Source: Veillonellaceae bacterium
GTDB lineage: Bacteria > Bacillota > Negativicutes > Veillonellales > Dialisteraceae
Reading direction: 5' to 3'
NCBI GenBank assembly: GCA_025992895.1
Contig: DAJPGA010000001.1
Coordinates: 2,186,001-2,250,000 of the forward strand
DNA length: 64,000 nucleotides
Shown here: positions 53,110 through 64,000 of the stretch, piece after piece
Layout: each line of letters starts with the position of its first letter
Position numbering within the stretch: the first letter of the stretch is position 1
The notes under the pieces: generated by a model
What the model was told of the DNA's origin: nothing
Seen by the model: the letters and a program-made list of their open reading frames with translations, nothing else
Databases searched by the model: none
Made by a program: the position numbers and the translations under genes

Positions 53110-53841
53110 ATGAAATTATATGCTTTCAGTGACTTCCACCTCTCAGGAGACCCGCCGACAAAACCGATGGACATCTTCGGACCTGCCTGGAACAATCACA
53201 GGGAGAAGATCATCCATGCATGGATGGAAACGATCCATCCTGAAGACACGGTCATCATGGCGGGCGATTTGTCATGGGCTCTTCATATCCAGGATGCTAT
53301 TTCCGACCTGAAGATGCTGGGAAGCCTTCCGGGAAGAAAGATCATCGTCCGCGGCAACCATGACTACTGGTGGGATACCGTCACAAAAATGACCCGCATG
53401 ACAGACGGCGCTTTTGAATTTATCCATAACTCCGCCCTCTCTGTCGGACCGATAGCCATCGCCGGCACAAGAGGCTGGATTGCAGAAACGTCCAGAAAGC
53501 TGACAGAGGCCGATAAGCCGATCATTTTACGGGAAGAAGGAAGACTGGAACGCTCCCTGGAGCTGGCCAGCAAGATGAATCCGGAAAGAATCATCGCCGT
53601 CCTTCACTATCCGCCTTTCGATGAACTCAGAAATCCGACCCATATGCTGCAGCTCATGACCAAGTACCACGTCACCGACTGCGTCTACGGCCATATCCAC
53701 GGAGCCATGAATTTCCAAAACCTACCCGATGAGCTCGAAGGCATCCGCCTCCATCTCACCTCGGCCGACTATCTGGACTTCAAGCCTCATCTTCTTTATG
53801 ACCTGGAGGATTTCCATGCTGAGAAAAACGACAGAGAGTAA
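53110..53841 (+). CDS. Calcineurin-like metallophosphoesterase
   Basis: A 243-residue cytoplasmic phosphoesterase. The five metal-binding motifs are visible: FSDFHLS (D-x-H), MAGDLSWA (GD), VRGNHDYWWD (GNHD), AVLHYPPFD (H) and YGHIHGA (GHxH). ATG 53110 has GGAGA 9 bases upstream and begins 5 bases after the previous stop. The next small gene overlaps its end by 26 bases. Substrate unknown. Confidence 0.92.
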   Translation: MKLYAFSDFHLSGDPPTKPMDIFGPAWNNHREKIIHAWMETIHPEDTVIMAGDLSWALHIQDAISDLKMLGSLPGRKIIVRGNHDYWWDTVTKMTRMTDGAFEFIHNSALSVGPIAIAGTRGWIAETSRKLTEADKPIILREEGRLERSLELASKMNPERIIAVLHYPPFDELRNPTHMLQLMTKYHVTDCVYGHIHGAMNFQNLPDELEGIRLHLTSADYLDFKPHLLYDLEDFHAEKNDRE

Positions 53842-54052
53842 ACTCCTGGCAGGCTATATCTATGGAGACAACGTCACAAAAGAATACGTCTACCTCCCCG
53901 GGAGCGAAGTCGACACAGAAGAACCCATGCTCGTCTATGAAGATAACGGCAGAAGGGACGACGTAGGAATGGAACGAGCTTTGGAAGTCATAGAAAAAAG
54001 AAGCCTCAAACCAACCACACACCCAGTATTTGGAAAGAATACGATGGGATAA
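53816..54052 (+). CDS. Small hypothetical protein (78 residues)
   Basis: Starts MLRKTTESKLLAGYIYGDNV and contains YLPGSEVDTEEPMLVYEDNG and a C-terminal FGKNTMG. GGAGGA stands 5 bases before the ATG, and the gene overlaps the end of the metallophosphoesterase by 26 bases in another frame, as in translationally coupled operons. It is followed by a terminator. I do not recognise a family; it has no membrane segment or cysteines. Confidence 0.55.
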   Translation: MLRKTTESKLLAGYIYGDNVTKEYVYLPGSEVDTEEPMLVYEDNGRRDDVGMERALEVIEKRSLKPTTHPVFGKNTMG

Positions 54053-54065
54053 TAAGCAAGAAAAT

Positions 54066-54114
54066 AAAAAGAGCCGTGACGAAATGTGCAATCATTTCGC
54101 CACGGCTCCTTTTG
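54066..54114. terminator. Bidirectional terminator, conserved-loop family
   Basis: AAAAAGAGCCGTGAC pairs (with one mismatch) with GCCACGGCTCCTTTT. The inner GACGAAATGTGCAATCATTT almost matches the one at 18552 (ATAAAATGTACAATCATTT). Confidence 0.8.
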
Positions 54115-54198
54115 TATCGGCAGATTCGATTAAAGGATTATCTAACACTGGTGTATAAGCTTTGTCTAGACACCAAAAACCTCGATGCGCTCGAAGGA

Positions 54199-54266
54199 AA
54201 TGAACCTCCTCAGGCGCATACGCGCCAGCTCCCCCTACGGGGCGAGCTCTGACACCCTTAAGCCGA
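54199..54266 (-). repeat. Dispersed hairpin repeat, family A, copy 2 (reverse)
   Basis: Read on the minus strand: GGCTTAAGGGTGTCAGAGCT, then the CGCCCCG/GGGGGAGCT and GGCGCGTATGCGCC palindromes, then TGAGGAGGTTCATTT. It fills the gap between the terminator at 54114 and galU. The 83-codon frame across it has no support. Confidence 0.75.
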
Positions 54267-54355
54267 ACTTCGTTCGAAAAAAGGAAAAACAGCATTTCTG
54301 CGGAATTTGTCATAGCCCTTTTTGTTGCTCTTCCAAACAAGAAACGTCTCTTTTA

Positions 54356-55228
54356 TCACAGTTCCAATGTCTTCAGGTATTCTCTGAATCCTGGTCCAAT
54401 ATCCTCTCTTCTAAGAGCAAATTCTACCATGGCTTTGAGATAACCAAGCTTATTGCCTGTGTCGTAGCGTTTTCCTTTGAAGTTATAGGCATAAACGTTT
54501 CCATTTCTTGCCATGACGCGAAGGGCATCGGTAAGCTGGATTTCTCCGCCTTTCCCTGGTTTCGTTTGTTCAAGGATCTTGAATATTTCCGGAGTGATGA
54601 CGTAGCGTCCAAGCGCTGCAAAGCGGCTGGGGGCTTCTTCGATAGAAGGTTTTTCTATCATGTCCAGAACTTTGACCAAGTCCGGATCTTCCGTTTTTAC
54701 GCCATCAATGATTCCATAGGAGGAGACCTGGTCTTCTCTTACGAGCTGGCATCCAATGACAGCTCCGCCCGTCTTTTCATACTGGTCCATCAGCTGCTTC
54801 AGAGCCGGCTTTCCATCGCCATTATATACGACATCATCGCCAAGGATGACGCCAAATGGTTCTCCGTCCATGAATTCCTTAGCACAGAGAATGGCATCTC
54901 CAAGACCTCTCATGTACTGCTGGCGGGTATAATGCACTTTGACAGAAGCCACGTGACGAATCTCTTTCAGAAGATCCATCTTTCCAGATTCATACAGATG
55001 CTGCTCCAGCTCTGGAGACGAATCGAAATGATCTTCGATAGCTCTCTTCGCATGTCCTGAAATGATCAGGATCTGTTCAATCCCGCTCGCTTCGATTTCC
55101 TCGACAATATACTGGATTGTAGGCTTATCTACGATCGGAAGCATCTCCTTCGGCATCGCCTTCGTTTCCGGAAGGAACCGAGTACCAAACCCCGCTGCCG
55201 GAATCACTGCTTTTCTAATCTTCTGCAT
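54356..55228 (-). CDS. galU: UTP-glucose-1-phosphate uridylyltransferase
   Basis: Makes UDP-glucose, the precursor for galE, glf and the initiating transferase. It has 290 residues, the normal length. IRKAVIPAAGFGTRFLPETK and AMPKEMLPIVDKPTIQYIVE are the nucleotide-binding start; ILGDDVVYN and MIEKPSIEEAPSRFAALGRY are conserved. ATG 55228 has GGAG 8 bases upstream; the longer frame begins with GTG 55237. It stands alone, away from the polysaccharide operons. Confidence 0.96.
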   Translation of the reverse strand: MQKIRKAVIPAAGFGTRFLPETKAMPKEMLPIVDKPTIQYIVEEIEASGIEQILIISGHAKRAIEDHFDSSPELEQHLYESGKMDLLKEIRHVASVKVHYTRQQYMRGLGDAILCAKEFMDGEPFGVILGDDVVYNGDGKPALKQLMDQYEKTGGAVIGCQLVREDQVSSYGIIDGVKTEDPDLVKVLDMIEKPSIEEAPSRFAALGRYVITPEIFKILEQTKPGKGGEIQLTDALRVMARNGNVYAYNFKGKRYDTGNKLGYLKAMVEFALRREDIGPGFREYLKTLEL

Positions 55229-55904
55229 TTCATTCACTCCAAACGACTCATTCTATCCGACAAAACAACGATCAGAACAGTGAAGAATCACCATCCTGTC
55301 TCCACACGTTGTTTATGGCTTATTTAGGTAGTATATCATATATTTATTCTTTTGTTGGAGTTTAGTCATAGAGAAAGAGAATAGGCAGAACTCCTCATAG
55401 TATAAAATCCGCCCTCGTTCCAGTGGAACGAGGGCTTCGCTTTCTCCAAGAAAGTCAGGAAGAACACATCGTAATTGATAATAGCCGCTCACGTCGATGC
55501 GGAAAGTTTTGACCTGCCCCAGCGGGGAAGGAGCGGTCAGCCAATCACTTAACTGTTGCTGACGAAAGGGGTGCAGTATTCATCGGTTTTTATAAAAAGG
55601 TTCTGCGAGTGAAGCGAGGTTGGCTTGTTTTCCCATTCGCCATACTTGGCGGTTGTGAAGGTGTAATACCTAACAGCCTTCTTTTCCATATTTATTAAAC
55701 TGAAAGCGTACCTTGGCTTTTTAGCGATGCTGCGGGCGCGGCGAGCAAGGATGATTAAACCACACAGCCGGCCCATGGCCTGGGAAATGCAACTCATCCC
55801 CCGGCTCCGTCGGTACCTTCCCTTCCAGGGCAAGGTTAAGACCGGCCTACGGCCCCTCTTTCCTTAACGGGACGCCTTTCCCGGTTGGCGTGTCTTCCCT
55901 TCCC
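55229..55904. repeat. Gene-free stretch with mixed dispersed repeats
   Basis: Contains a perfect inverted repeat GCCCTCGTTCC/GGAACGAGGGC (55411-55435) and GTTTTGACCTGCCCCAGCGG (55507-55526, also at 31219). It also has GGGTGCAGTATTCATCGG with a TTCTGCGAGTGAAGCGAGGT tail (55569-55619, compare 58802-58851), and GAAAGCGTACCTTGGCTTTT with TAGCG (55703-55727, compare 59005-59029). Several GC-rich hairpins follow to 55900. No open frame is convincing. The segment looks like a mosaic of REP-like elements. Confidence 0.65.
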
Positions 55905-56660
55905 CTACGCTTTCATCCATTTCCTTATTTTCCATACGAGCCCTAGCGGGGCGAGTCTGGTGCCTATGGCTGTGAGTTTGGCCATTTTCCCTGGGAGACT
56001 GACTGTTTTCCCGTGTCTTAGGTCTTCGAGGGCTTTTTTTACTGTGTCTTCGGCGGTGAGGATGCCCTTTTCTGAGACGCGGCCTTGGGCGCCTGCTTTT
56101 TCTATGAATTCAGTGTCTTTGATCCAGTAGGGGCAGAGGGCCATGATATGGATGTTTCTTTCTTTCATTTCTTCATTGACTGCTTGGGAGAGGGAGAGGA
56201 GGAAGGCTTTTGTCGCGCCGTAGACGGCGAGGTCCGGCAGCGGCAGAAGGCCTGCTACGGATGCTACGTTGATTATCCCTGCTCCTTCTTTCATATAGGG
56301 AAGGCAGAGTTTCATCATTTTTACGGGAGCCTGGCAGTTCAGACCGATCATGCTGACGGCGTCTTCGGTACTTTCTTCGTCAAAGGTGGTCATGGCGCCT
56401 CTTCCTGCGTTATTGATGAGGAGGTGGATGTCAGGCTTTTCTCTTTCCATTAGGACGGAAAGGAGACCGTAGAGGCCTTCGTCATCGAGGCTTGCCGCAA
56501 AGATGCGAAGGGGCGTCTTGACGGAAGAGGCGAGTTCTTCGAGTTTGTCTCTTCTTCTGGCAATGACCCAGATTTCATCCAGTTTTCCTTCTTCGGATAG
56601 CTGCTTGACGAATTCCCGTCCGAGTCCGGAGGAAGCTCCGGTGACGACTGCTGTCCTCAT
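55905..56660 (-). CDS. Short-chain dehydrogenase/reductase (DltE/YqjQ-like)
   Basis: A 251-residue NAD(P)-dependent oxidoreductase. MRTAVVTGASSGLGREFVKQ carries the TGxxxGxG motif, LLINNAGRGAM the NNAG motif, INVASVAGLLPLPDLAVYGA and TKAFLLS the Ser, Tyr and Lys of the active site. A basic and hydrophobic C-terminus (LTAIGTRLAPLGLVWKIRKW) is common in the DltE-like branch. AAGGAG precedes ATG. It follows pgeF on the same strand. Substrate unknown. Confidence 0.92.
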   Translation of the reverse strand: MRTAVVTGASSGLGREFVKQLSEEGKLDEIWVIARRRDKLEELASSVKTPLRIFAASLDDEGLYGLLSVLMEREKPDIHLLINNAGRGAMTTFDEESTEDAVSMIGLNCQAPVKMMKLCLPYMKEGAGIINVASVAGLLPLPDLAVYGATKAFLLSLSQAVNEEMKERNIHIMALCPYWIKDTEFIEKAGAQGRVSEKGILTAEDTVKKALEDLRHGKTVSLPGKMAKLTAIGTRLAPLGLVWKIRKWMKA

Positions 56661-56681
56661 ACGCGCATCTCCTTTTGAAAC

Positions 56682-57494
56682 TTAATCCTCGAGCATCATG
56701 ACGGCCATATGGCGTCCAGTCTTTCCTCCTGCTTTCCTGTAGGAGTAGAAGATATCGTCATGGCAGAAGGTGCAGATCCCGCAGTCTTCGATGTGATTCT
56801 CTGCAATGCCTGCTTTTCTCATGAGAACGTGGTTGCCTCCCGGCAGGTCGAAGAGAAATTTCCCATTTTCCTTCGTGCGGCTTAGCTTTTCCATTTCTTC
56901 ATCCGTAAAGAGGTCTTTCATCGCTTCAATGACGTCGTCTCCGACTTCGAAGCATTCGAGACCAATGGCCGGTCCAATCGCAGCGCGGATATCTTCTCTC
57001 TTCGAGCCGAATTTCTCTTCCATGAGAGAAACGGTCTTTCCAACGATATTTCCCGCCGTCCCGCGCCAGCCTCCATGGGAAAGAGCAATGACTCCTTTGG
57101 GATCATAGAAGAATAGAGGTGTGCAGTCGGCGTAATTCATCGTGATCGGAACGTTCGCTTCATTGGTTATAAGGCCGTCAGTATCAGGGATCGCCGCATC
57201 AAGGGAGAGCGCCCCGCGTCCGCAGTCTTTCTTTCCCACGATTTCTATATGAGTCCCGTGCACCTGGCTGCAGTTGATGAGCGTCCTGCTGTCAGCGCCA
57301 AGCGCATCAAAGAAACGTTTCCTGTTCTCCACGACAAGGGAAGGATCATCCCCGACGTGGAGCCCCATGTTCAAGCTAGCGAAAACCCCCTGGCTGACGC
57401 CGCCGTCCCTGCAGGAGACGGCAGCCGTAAGGGGCGCGTTTTCAAATACATCAAAGGTCAAATATGAAACTCCGTTTTTCTTCTGAATCGTCAT
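56682..57494 (-). CDS. pgeF: Peptidoglycan editing factor PgeF (YfiH/laccase-domain family)
   Basis: A 270-residue protein of the multicopper-oxidoreductase-like YfiH family, known in E. coli to remove wrongly placed amino acids from peptidoglycan precursors; related proteins act as purine nucleoside enzymes. The metal-binding residues are in NCSQVHGTHIEIVG (Cys-x-x-x-His), MNYADCTPLFFYDP (Asp-Cys) and ALSHGGWRGTAGNIV (His). The end has CTFCHDDIFYSYRKAGGKTG RHMA-type sequence as expected. ATG 57494 is 8 bases after the previous gene's stop. Confidence 0.93.
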   Translation of the reverse strand: MTIQKKNGVSYLTFDVFENAPLTAAVSCRDGGVSQGVFASLNMGLHVGDDPSLVVENRKRFFDALGADSRTLINCSQVHGTHIEIVGKKDCGRGALSLDAAIPDTDGLITNEANVPITMNYADCTPLFFYDPKGVIALSHGGWRGTAGNIVGKTVSLMEEKFGSKREDIRAAIGPAIGLECFEVGDDVIEAMKDLFTDEEMEKLSRTKENGKFLFDLPGGNHVLMRKAGIAENHIEDCGICTFCHDDIFYSYRKAGGKTGRHMAVMMLED

Positions 57495-57501
57495 AAGCAC
57501 C

Positions 57502-58416
57502 TCATAATTTGGAAATATCCAGATCAGGCCAGATATCCTTGATCAAAGATTTCATATCATCAGGAACAGGAGCTGTGAAATTCATTTTCTTTCCCGTCAC
57601 CGGATGAGTAAATTCAACAGAATACGCATGGAGCGCCTGGCGCTGGATAAGATCCATCGAGCCTCCATAGAGATCATCCCCAAGGAGAGGATGATGCATA
57701 TGTGAGAAATGAACGCGGATCTGATGCGTCCTTCCCGTCAGAAGGTGAACACGCACCAGCGTCGCCTTCCACGAGTGCGCCACGACCATGTACTCCGTCC
57801 ATGCCGGCTTCCCGTCGTCACGAACCATCCACTCGACGATGCTCCCGGGCTTCCTCCCGATCGGATCATCAATGACCTTCTTATCCTTATCCTTCTCCTC
57901 CATCTCGATTTCCCCGCTCACAAGAGCCAGGTACTCACGATAAATCGAATCATGCGACTTCGAAAGGTCATACTGCACATTCGCCGACTTCGCCACAACA
58001 ACAAGCCCCGTCGTATTCCGGTCCAGACGATACACAGGATGAATCCCCGCATCCTCGCCCTTCTTCTTGAAATACCCCGCGACAGCATTCACCAAAGTCT
58101 CCTGCGTCGACTTCGACGTAGGATGAATAATCATATGAGGCCCCTTATTCACCACAAGAAGCCAGGGATCCTCATACACAATATCCAAAGGAATATCCAC
58201 CGGAAGAATATCATTCTCCTCCGACCAGATCAAAGTAATCTCATCCCCTGCATGCAGCGCCGTCCGTGCATTAAACACCTGCCTGCCATTAATCAGGATC
58301 GTCCCATTCCACTTGATCTTCTTCCAAAGCGAAGAGGAGAGATGCATATGTCCAAGCACAAAATGCCGCAGCTCCTTCCCCTCAAACCAAGGATCCACCA
58401 CAACCTTCAAGTCCAT
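57502..58416 (-). CDS. RluA family RNA pseudouridine synthase
   Basis: A cytoplasmic enzyme of about 304 residues that converts uridine to pseudouridine in rRNA or tRNA. An S4-like N-terminal domain (WKKIKWNGTILINGRQVFNA) precedes the catalytic domain, with HPVYRLDRNTTGLVVVAKSA holding the catalytic Asp in RLDRNTTG, and LLTGRTHQIRVHFSHMHHPL. ATG 58416 is favoured by a nearby GGAG, though ATG 58434 is possible. It forms a tight pair with pgeF, a common arrangement of rluD and yfiH. Target position unknown. Confidence 0.93.
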   Translation of the reverse strand: MDLKVVVDPWFEGKELRHFVLGHMHLSSSLWKKIKWNGTILINGRQVFNARTALHAGDEITLIWSEENDILPVDIPLDIVYEDPWLLVVNKGPHMIIHPTSKSTQETLVNAVAGYFKKKGEDAGIHPVYRLDRNTTGLVVVAKSANVQYDLSKSHDSIYREYLALVSGEIEMEEKDKDKKVIDDPIGRKPGSIVEWMVRDDGKPAWTEYMVVAHSWKATLVRVHLLTGRTHQIRVHFSHMHHPLLGDDLYGGSMDLIQRQALHAYSVEFTHPVTGKKMNFTAPVPDDMKSLIKDIWPDLDISKL

Positions 58417-58439
58417 ACCATCACCCGCTCCCATTCAGC

Positions 58440-59116
58440 AAATATCTAAACTCTTTCATATATATTGTAACAGAAAAACAAAGAAAAGTTACAGGAAGAA
58501 ATGAAGGGAAAGTTAAAAAGGCGATGTCAAAGCTTTCGCACTTGACCTTGCTCTGGAAGAGAAGGGCGTATGGTAGGGATAAGATTAAGAAAGGTTTCAA
58601 ACAAATCAGATTGGAAATCTTTTCTTTATTCCTCTTGAGACCTGCCTCGGAGAGGAAGGGTGCCGCAAATGCGGCGGAAAGGAGTGCAGTTTCTAAGAAG
58701 AGAGTTGCATTTCTGCGAGCGGAGCGAGGTTGTGTGGTGTTAACCTTGCCTTCCCAGACGGGGAAGGTGAGCGGCCCCGTTGCTGATGCCGCTCGGATAG
58801 GGTTGATTATTCATTGGTCCTTATAAAAGGTTTCGACGAGTGAAGCGAGGTCGCGTGGTTTTGATTTTCCTCAAGGCAACGCCTTGGTTTAAGGGTGTCA
58901 GAGCTCGCCCCGCAGGGGGAGCTGGCGCGCATGCGCCTGAGGAGGTTCATCTCGTATGTACCGTCCGGTACAGTTGTACGGTTTCTATATAAAAGCTTAT
59001 TGATATGAAAGCGTACCTTGGCTTTTTAGCGGAGATGCGGGATTGGAGTTAAAACCAAACAACCAAAGCTAACGCTTTGTAGAACTACATCTCATCCGAC
59101 GCCTCCGGCGCCACCT
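58440..59116. repeat. Gene-free stretch with mixed dispersed repeats, left of IS copy 3
   Basis: Includes GCGAGCGGAGCGAGGTTGTG (58717-58736), TTCCCAGACGGGGAA (58752-58766) and CGACGAGTGAAGCGAGGTCG (58833-58852). A family A hairpin repeat lies at 58882-58950 with palindromes CGCCCCG/GGGGGAG and GGCGCGCATGCGCC. GAAAGCGTACCTTGGCTTTT is at 59005-59024 and an AAAACCAAACAACC unit is at 59051. The CTACATCTCATCCG hairpin follows, next to the IS. No gene is supported. Confidence 0.7.
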
Positions 59117-59175
59117 TGGTATGATTCAACAAGAAAGACAGAATAATATCATAAATATATTAGGAGGTCATTCTT

Positions 59176-59907
59176 ATGCCATGTAAAACCAAAGCGTCCC
59201 CGGAGGAAATGTTAGACCAGATTGCTTCATATCTCTATCAGGGTGTTACGATTACCCAGGCAGCTGAAAATCTTCATATGAGCCGCATAACATTCAGGAA
59301 ATGGGTCCTCCGGTATAAAGAGGAGGGCTTTAAGGGATTGCGGCCCAGGCAGCATTTGTCTTACTACTCCAATCAGATGAAGATCCAGGCCGTAAAGGAA
59401 TATCTTAAAGGCGGTGTTTCCATGCTTTCCGTCTGTGCCAAATACAGAATTTCCGGCACACTCTCCCTTAAAACATGGATTGAGGCGTATAATGAGCATA
59501 AGTTGACAGACCTCGTTTCTGAAGGAGGAGATCTTATGGGCAAACGCCAGCAATCGGTCAAGGAAGAGCGAGTCAGAATCGTTCAGGAGTGCATCGCCAG
59601 TGGATGCGATTATAACAAGATAGCCAAGAAGTACAACATGTCCTACCAAACGCTCTACACATGGGTAAAAAAGTTCAAGGAAATGGGCGAAGTTGGTCTT
59701 GAGGATTACAGAGGAAAGCCGATCAGGCTCCAAACGCCCCGGACCGAAGAAGAACAGCTGCGTCAGGAGAATGCCAGACTTCTTGAAGAACAGAAGGATC
59801 TTATAGCAGAGATTGCCCTGCTAAAAAAAAAGATGGAGATAGAGGAAAGGTTGCGTTCCTCGAAGGATTCAGCCTTACTCACCTTCTCAGAGATTTTAAA
59901 GCCATAA
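59176..59907 (+). CDS. IS3-family OrfA (copy 3)
   Basis: Same 243-residue two-helix-turn-helix protein as in copies 1 and 2, with AGGAGG 6 bases before ATG. Confidence 0.9.
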   Translation: MPCKTKASPEEMLDQIASYLYQGVTITQAAENLHMSRITFRKWVLRYKEEGFKGLRPRQHLSYYSNQMKIQAVKEYLKGGVSMLSVCAKYRISGTLSLKTWIEAYNEHKLTDLVSEGGDLMGKRQQSVKEERVRIVQECIASGCDYNKIAKKYNMSYQTLYTWVKKFKEMGEVGLEDYRGKPIRLQTPRTEEEQLRQENARLLEEQKDLIAEIALLKKKMEIEERLRSSKDSALLTFSEILKP

Positions 59908-60779
59908 AAGAAGTCCATGAAGAAACCAACATCTCCATAGAAAGTCTCTGCCGACTCTCAAAGGTCTCCCGGGCAGCTTATTACGGATGGCTGAATCATA
60001 TTAAGAGCGGCCGTGAACTGCTGAGAGAAAAGGTCGCACAGGAGGTCATGAAAACCCATCAGGAATATCCGGATATGGGATACCGCCGGATTAACGATTG
60101 GATCAAGAAGGATGACAACATCAATATAAATGTAAGCGACAGTCTGGTTCTTCGTATCATGCGGATACTTAATATTAAGTCCGTGATCAAGTACAAGACC
60201 GATGGTTGCACTCGTAACGCAAAGGATCCAAAGTACATTTTTGAAAACCTGCTGAACCGTGACTTTGATGCCGGCGTGTCCAATGCAAGATGGATGACGG
60301 ATGTCACTGAATTCAAGTACACAACTGCTGATGGAGTTTTGCACAAGTTATATTTAAGCGCGATTATTGACGGCCATGATCGCCGGATTGTCTCTTATGT
60401 CATCGGCGACAGGAACAATACTGCACTGGCTTTTGAGACAATGGAAAAGGCACTTAAAGAGAATCCTGGAGAACATCCAATGATTCATACCGACCGCGGA
60501 TTCCAGTATACAAGCAACGGATTCCATAAGATTGTTGAAAAAGCAGGACTGGTTCACAGCATGTCCCGTGTAGGCTGCTGTGCAGACAACGGTCTGATGG
60601 AAGGGTTCTGGGGAATGCTGAAGCGCGAACGTTACTACACACGTAAATTCACCAGCCGTAAAGCAGTGGTAAGCATGATCAACGGCTACATCTACTTCTA
60701 CAACAACAAACGCATTCAGCGCAAATTACATCTTTTAGCTCCAATGGAAGTATTCAACGCAGCTCCAATGGCCGCATGA
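59832..60779 (+). CDS. IS3-family OrfB, DDE transposase domain (copy 3)
   Basis: Same intact DDE domain as in the other copies, reached by a predicted -1 frameshift at the A9 run at 59823-59831. The first ATG in this frame is at 60048. Confidence 0.88.
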   Translation, partial: DGDRGKVAFLEGFSLTHLLRDFKAIKEVHEETNISIESLCRLSKVSRAAYYGWLNHIKSGRELLREKVAQEVMKTHQEYPDMGYRRINDWIKKDDNININVSDSLVLRIMRILNIKSVIKYKTDGCTRNAKDPKYIFENLLNRDFDAGVSNARWMTDVTEFKYTTADGVLHKLYLSAIIDGHDRRIVSYVIGDRNNTALAFETMEKALKENPGEHPMIHTDRGFQYTSNGFHKIVEKAGLVHSMSRVGCCADNGLMEGFWGMLKRERYYTRKFTSRKAVVSMINGYIYFYNNKRIQRKLHLLAPMEVFNAAPMAA

Positions 60780-60926
60780 TTAAGATTAAAGTACGATTAG
60801 ATTTTTTATGATATTTATTTGTCTGTATTAACAAATCCGCACCACCTTCTCCTCCCGGAGCAAGGTTTCATAAGGAATAAAAATAAGATCACAATACTTA
60901 TTTGTTTGAAACCTTTATAAATAAAA

Positions 60927-60952
60927 ATAGCACTTACCTAAGTAAGTGCTAT
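60927..60952 (-). terminator. Terminator of the rRNA operon
   Basis: ATAGCACTTAC and GTAAGTGCTAT form a perfect 11-bp stem with a 4-base loop, followed on the minus strand by TTTTTATTTAT. It lies about 10 bases after the 5S gene. Confidence 0.9.
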
Positions 60953-60961
60953 TTTCGCTTA

Positions 60962-61076
60962 ATCAGCAGCTTCCTATCCTCCCAGGCCGCTTCCAGCCAA
61001 GTACTTTCGGCGTTTGTGAGCTTAACTACCGTGTTCGGCATGGGTACGGGTGTATCCTCACAGCTATCGCCACTGA
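60962..61076 (-). rRNA. rrf: 5S ribosomal RNA
   Basis: The minus strand contains the universal 5S core ACCCGTACCCATGCCGAACA followed by CGGTAGTTAAGCTC and GCCGAAAGTACTTGGCTGG. Complementary ends (near GTGGCGATAGCTG and CAGCTTCC-type bases) give about 115 bases. Ends are estimated to within a few bases. No tRNA gene lies between 5S and 23S. Confidence 0.93.
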
Positions 61077-61156
61077 ATCTGAGAGTCTGTTCTCTCAAAA
61101 CTATACAGAAGAAGTTCCGAAGGCTCTTTCAAGCCGGTCGTGCTTTTGTGAAATTT

Positions 61157-64000
<2,844 letters not shown>

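Larger units (their letters stand above)
59117..60844 (+). mobile_element. IS3-family insertion sequence, copy 3
   Basis: 1,728 bp, practically identical to copies 1 and 2; one silent difference was noticed near the end of orfB (GCC instead of GCT, at 60772-60774). It has a 3-bp target duplication, CCT at 59114-59116 and CCT at 60845-60847. It lies between the pseudouridine synthase gene and the rRNA operon. Confidence 0.95.

Noticed and set aside
54092..54340. 82-codon frame near galU
   Set aside because: It spans the terminator and a family A hairpin repeat and has no ribosome site.
61077..61156. tRNA gene in the 23S-5S spacer
   Set aside because: No cloverleaf or TTCGA-type T-loop with acceptor pairing was found; only processing-stem-like complementarity is seen.

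Overview
The window looks like a chromosomal segment of a Gram-positive-lineage but two-membraned bacterium, most likely class Negativicutes (a Dialister/Veillonella-like organism). The reasons are Firmicutes-type gene order (rpsJ-rplC-rplD-rplW-rplB-rpsS-rplV; tig-clpP-clpX-lon-engB), a small secreted protein shaped like the start of a Negativicutes SLH-domain porin, and a surface-polysaccharide locus of the Wzx/Wzy type. The genus is an inference; no database was searched.

Layout. 1-3.4 kb: start of the S10 ribosomal protein operon (minus strand) with its promoter and a structured leader. 3.9-5.3 kb: a DUF389 membrane protein. 5.6-7.3 kb: first of three practically identical 1,728-bp IS3-family insertion sequences. 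7.5-15 kb: mini SLH-porin, engB, lon, clpX, clpP and tig, a protein quality-control block. 15.1-18.5 kb: flavodoxin, TetR regulator with a paired palindromic operator, LysR regulator, and a two-gene chromate-type transporter. 18.6-27 kb: a defence-like island with a three-gene Pycsar-type operon (cyclase, E2-like protein, PycTM-like membrane effector), a decayed transposase, an acyltransferase, an ArsC-like protein, a 197-bp tandem repeat and a zinc-hook AAA ATPase resembling the anticodon nuclease RloC. 27.4-52 kb: surface polysaccharide biosynthesis on the minus strand, interrupted by an amino-acid ABC transporter operon. It holds an initiating phosphoglycosyltransferase, glycosyltransferases, rfbABCD (dTDP-L-rhamnose), wzx, wzy, wzz, galE and glf (UDP-galactofuranose). 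manC is split by the second IS copy. 52.3-58.4 kb: GalT-like protein, metallophosphoesterase, galU, SDR, pgeF and an RluA-type pseudouridine synthase. 59.1-60.8 kb: third IS copy. 60.9-64 kb: 5S and 23S rRNA (minus strand; the 23S 5' end lies beyond the window).

How the genes work together. galU, galE, glf and rfbABCD supply UDP-glucose, UDP-galactose, UDP-galactofuranose and dTDP-rhamnose. The WbaP-like enzyme loads the first sugar on undecaprenyl phosphate, the glycosyltransferases extend the unit, and Wzx, Wzy and Wzz flip, polymerise and set chain length. GDP-mannose supply through manC appears to be switched off by the IS: removing the IS and one copy of its 3-bp target duplication restores an exact 463-codon reading frame.

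The strongest candidate for an undescribed system is the Pycsar-type operon at 18.6-21.1 kb. Its cyclase chain seems to carry two complementary half-active cyclase domains, and an E2-ubiquitin-conjugating-like protein is encoded between cyclase and effector, an arrangement known from CBASS rather than from the two-gene Pycsar systems I know. Intergenic spaces carry several families of dispersed hairpin repeats, and two of the three IS copies sit at the same position in one of them.
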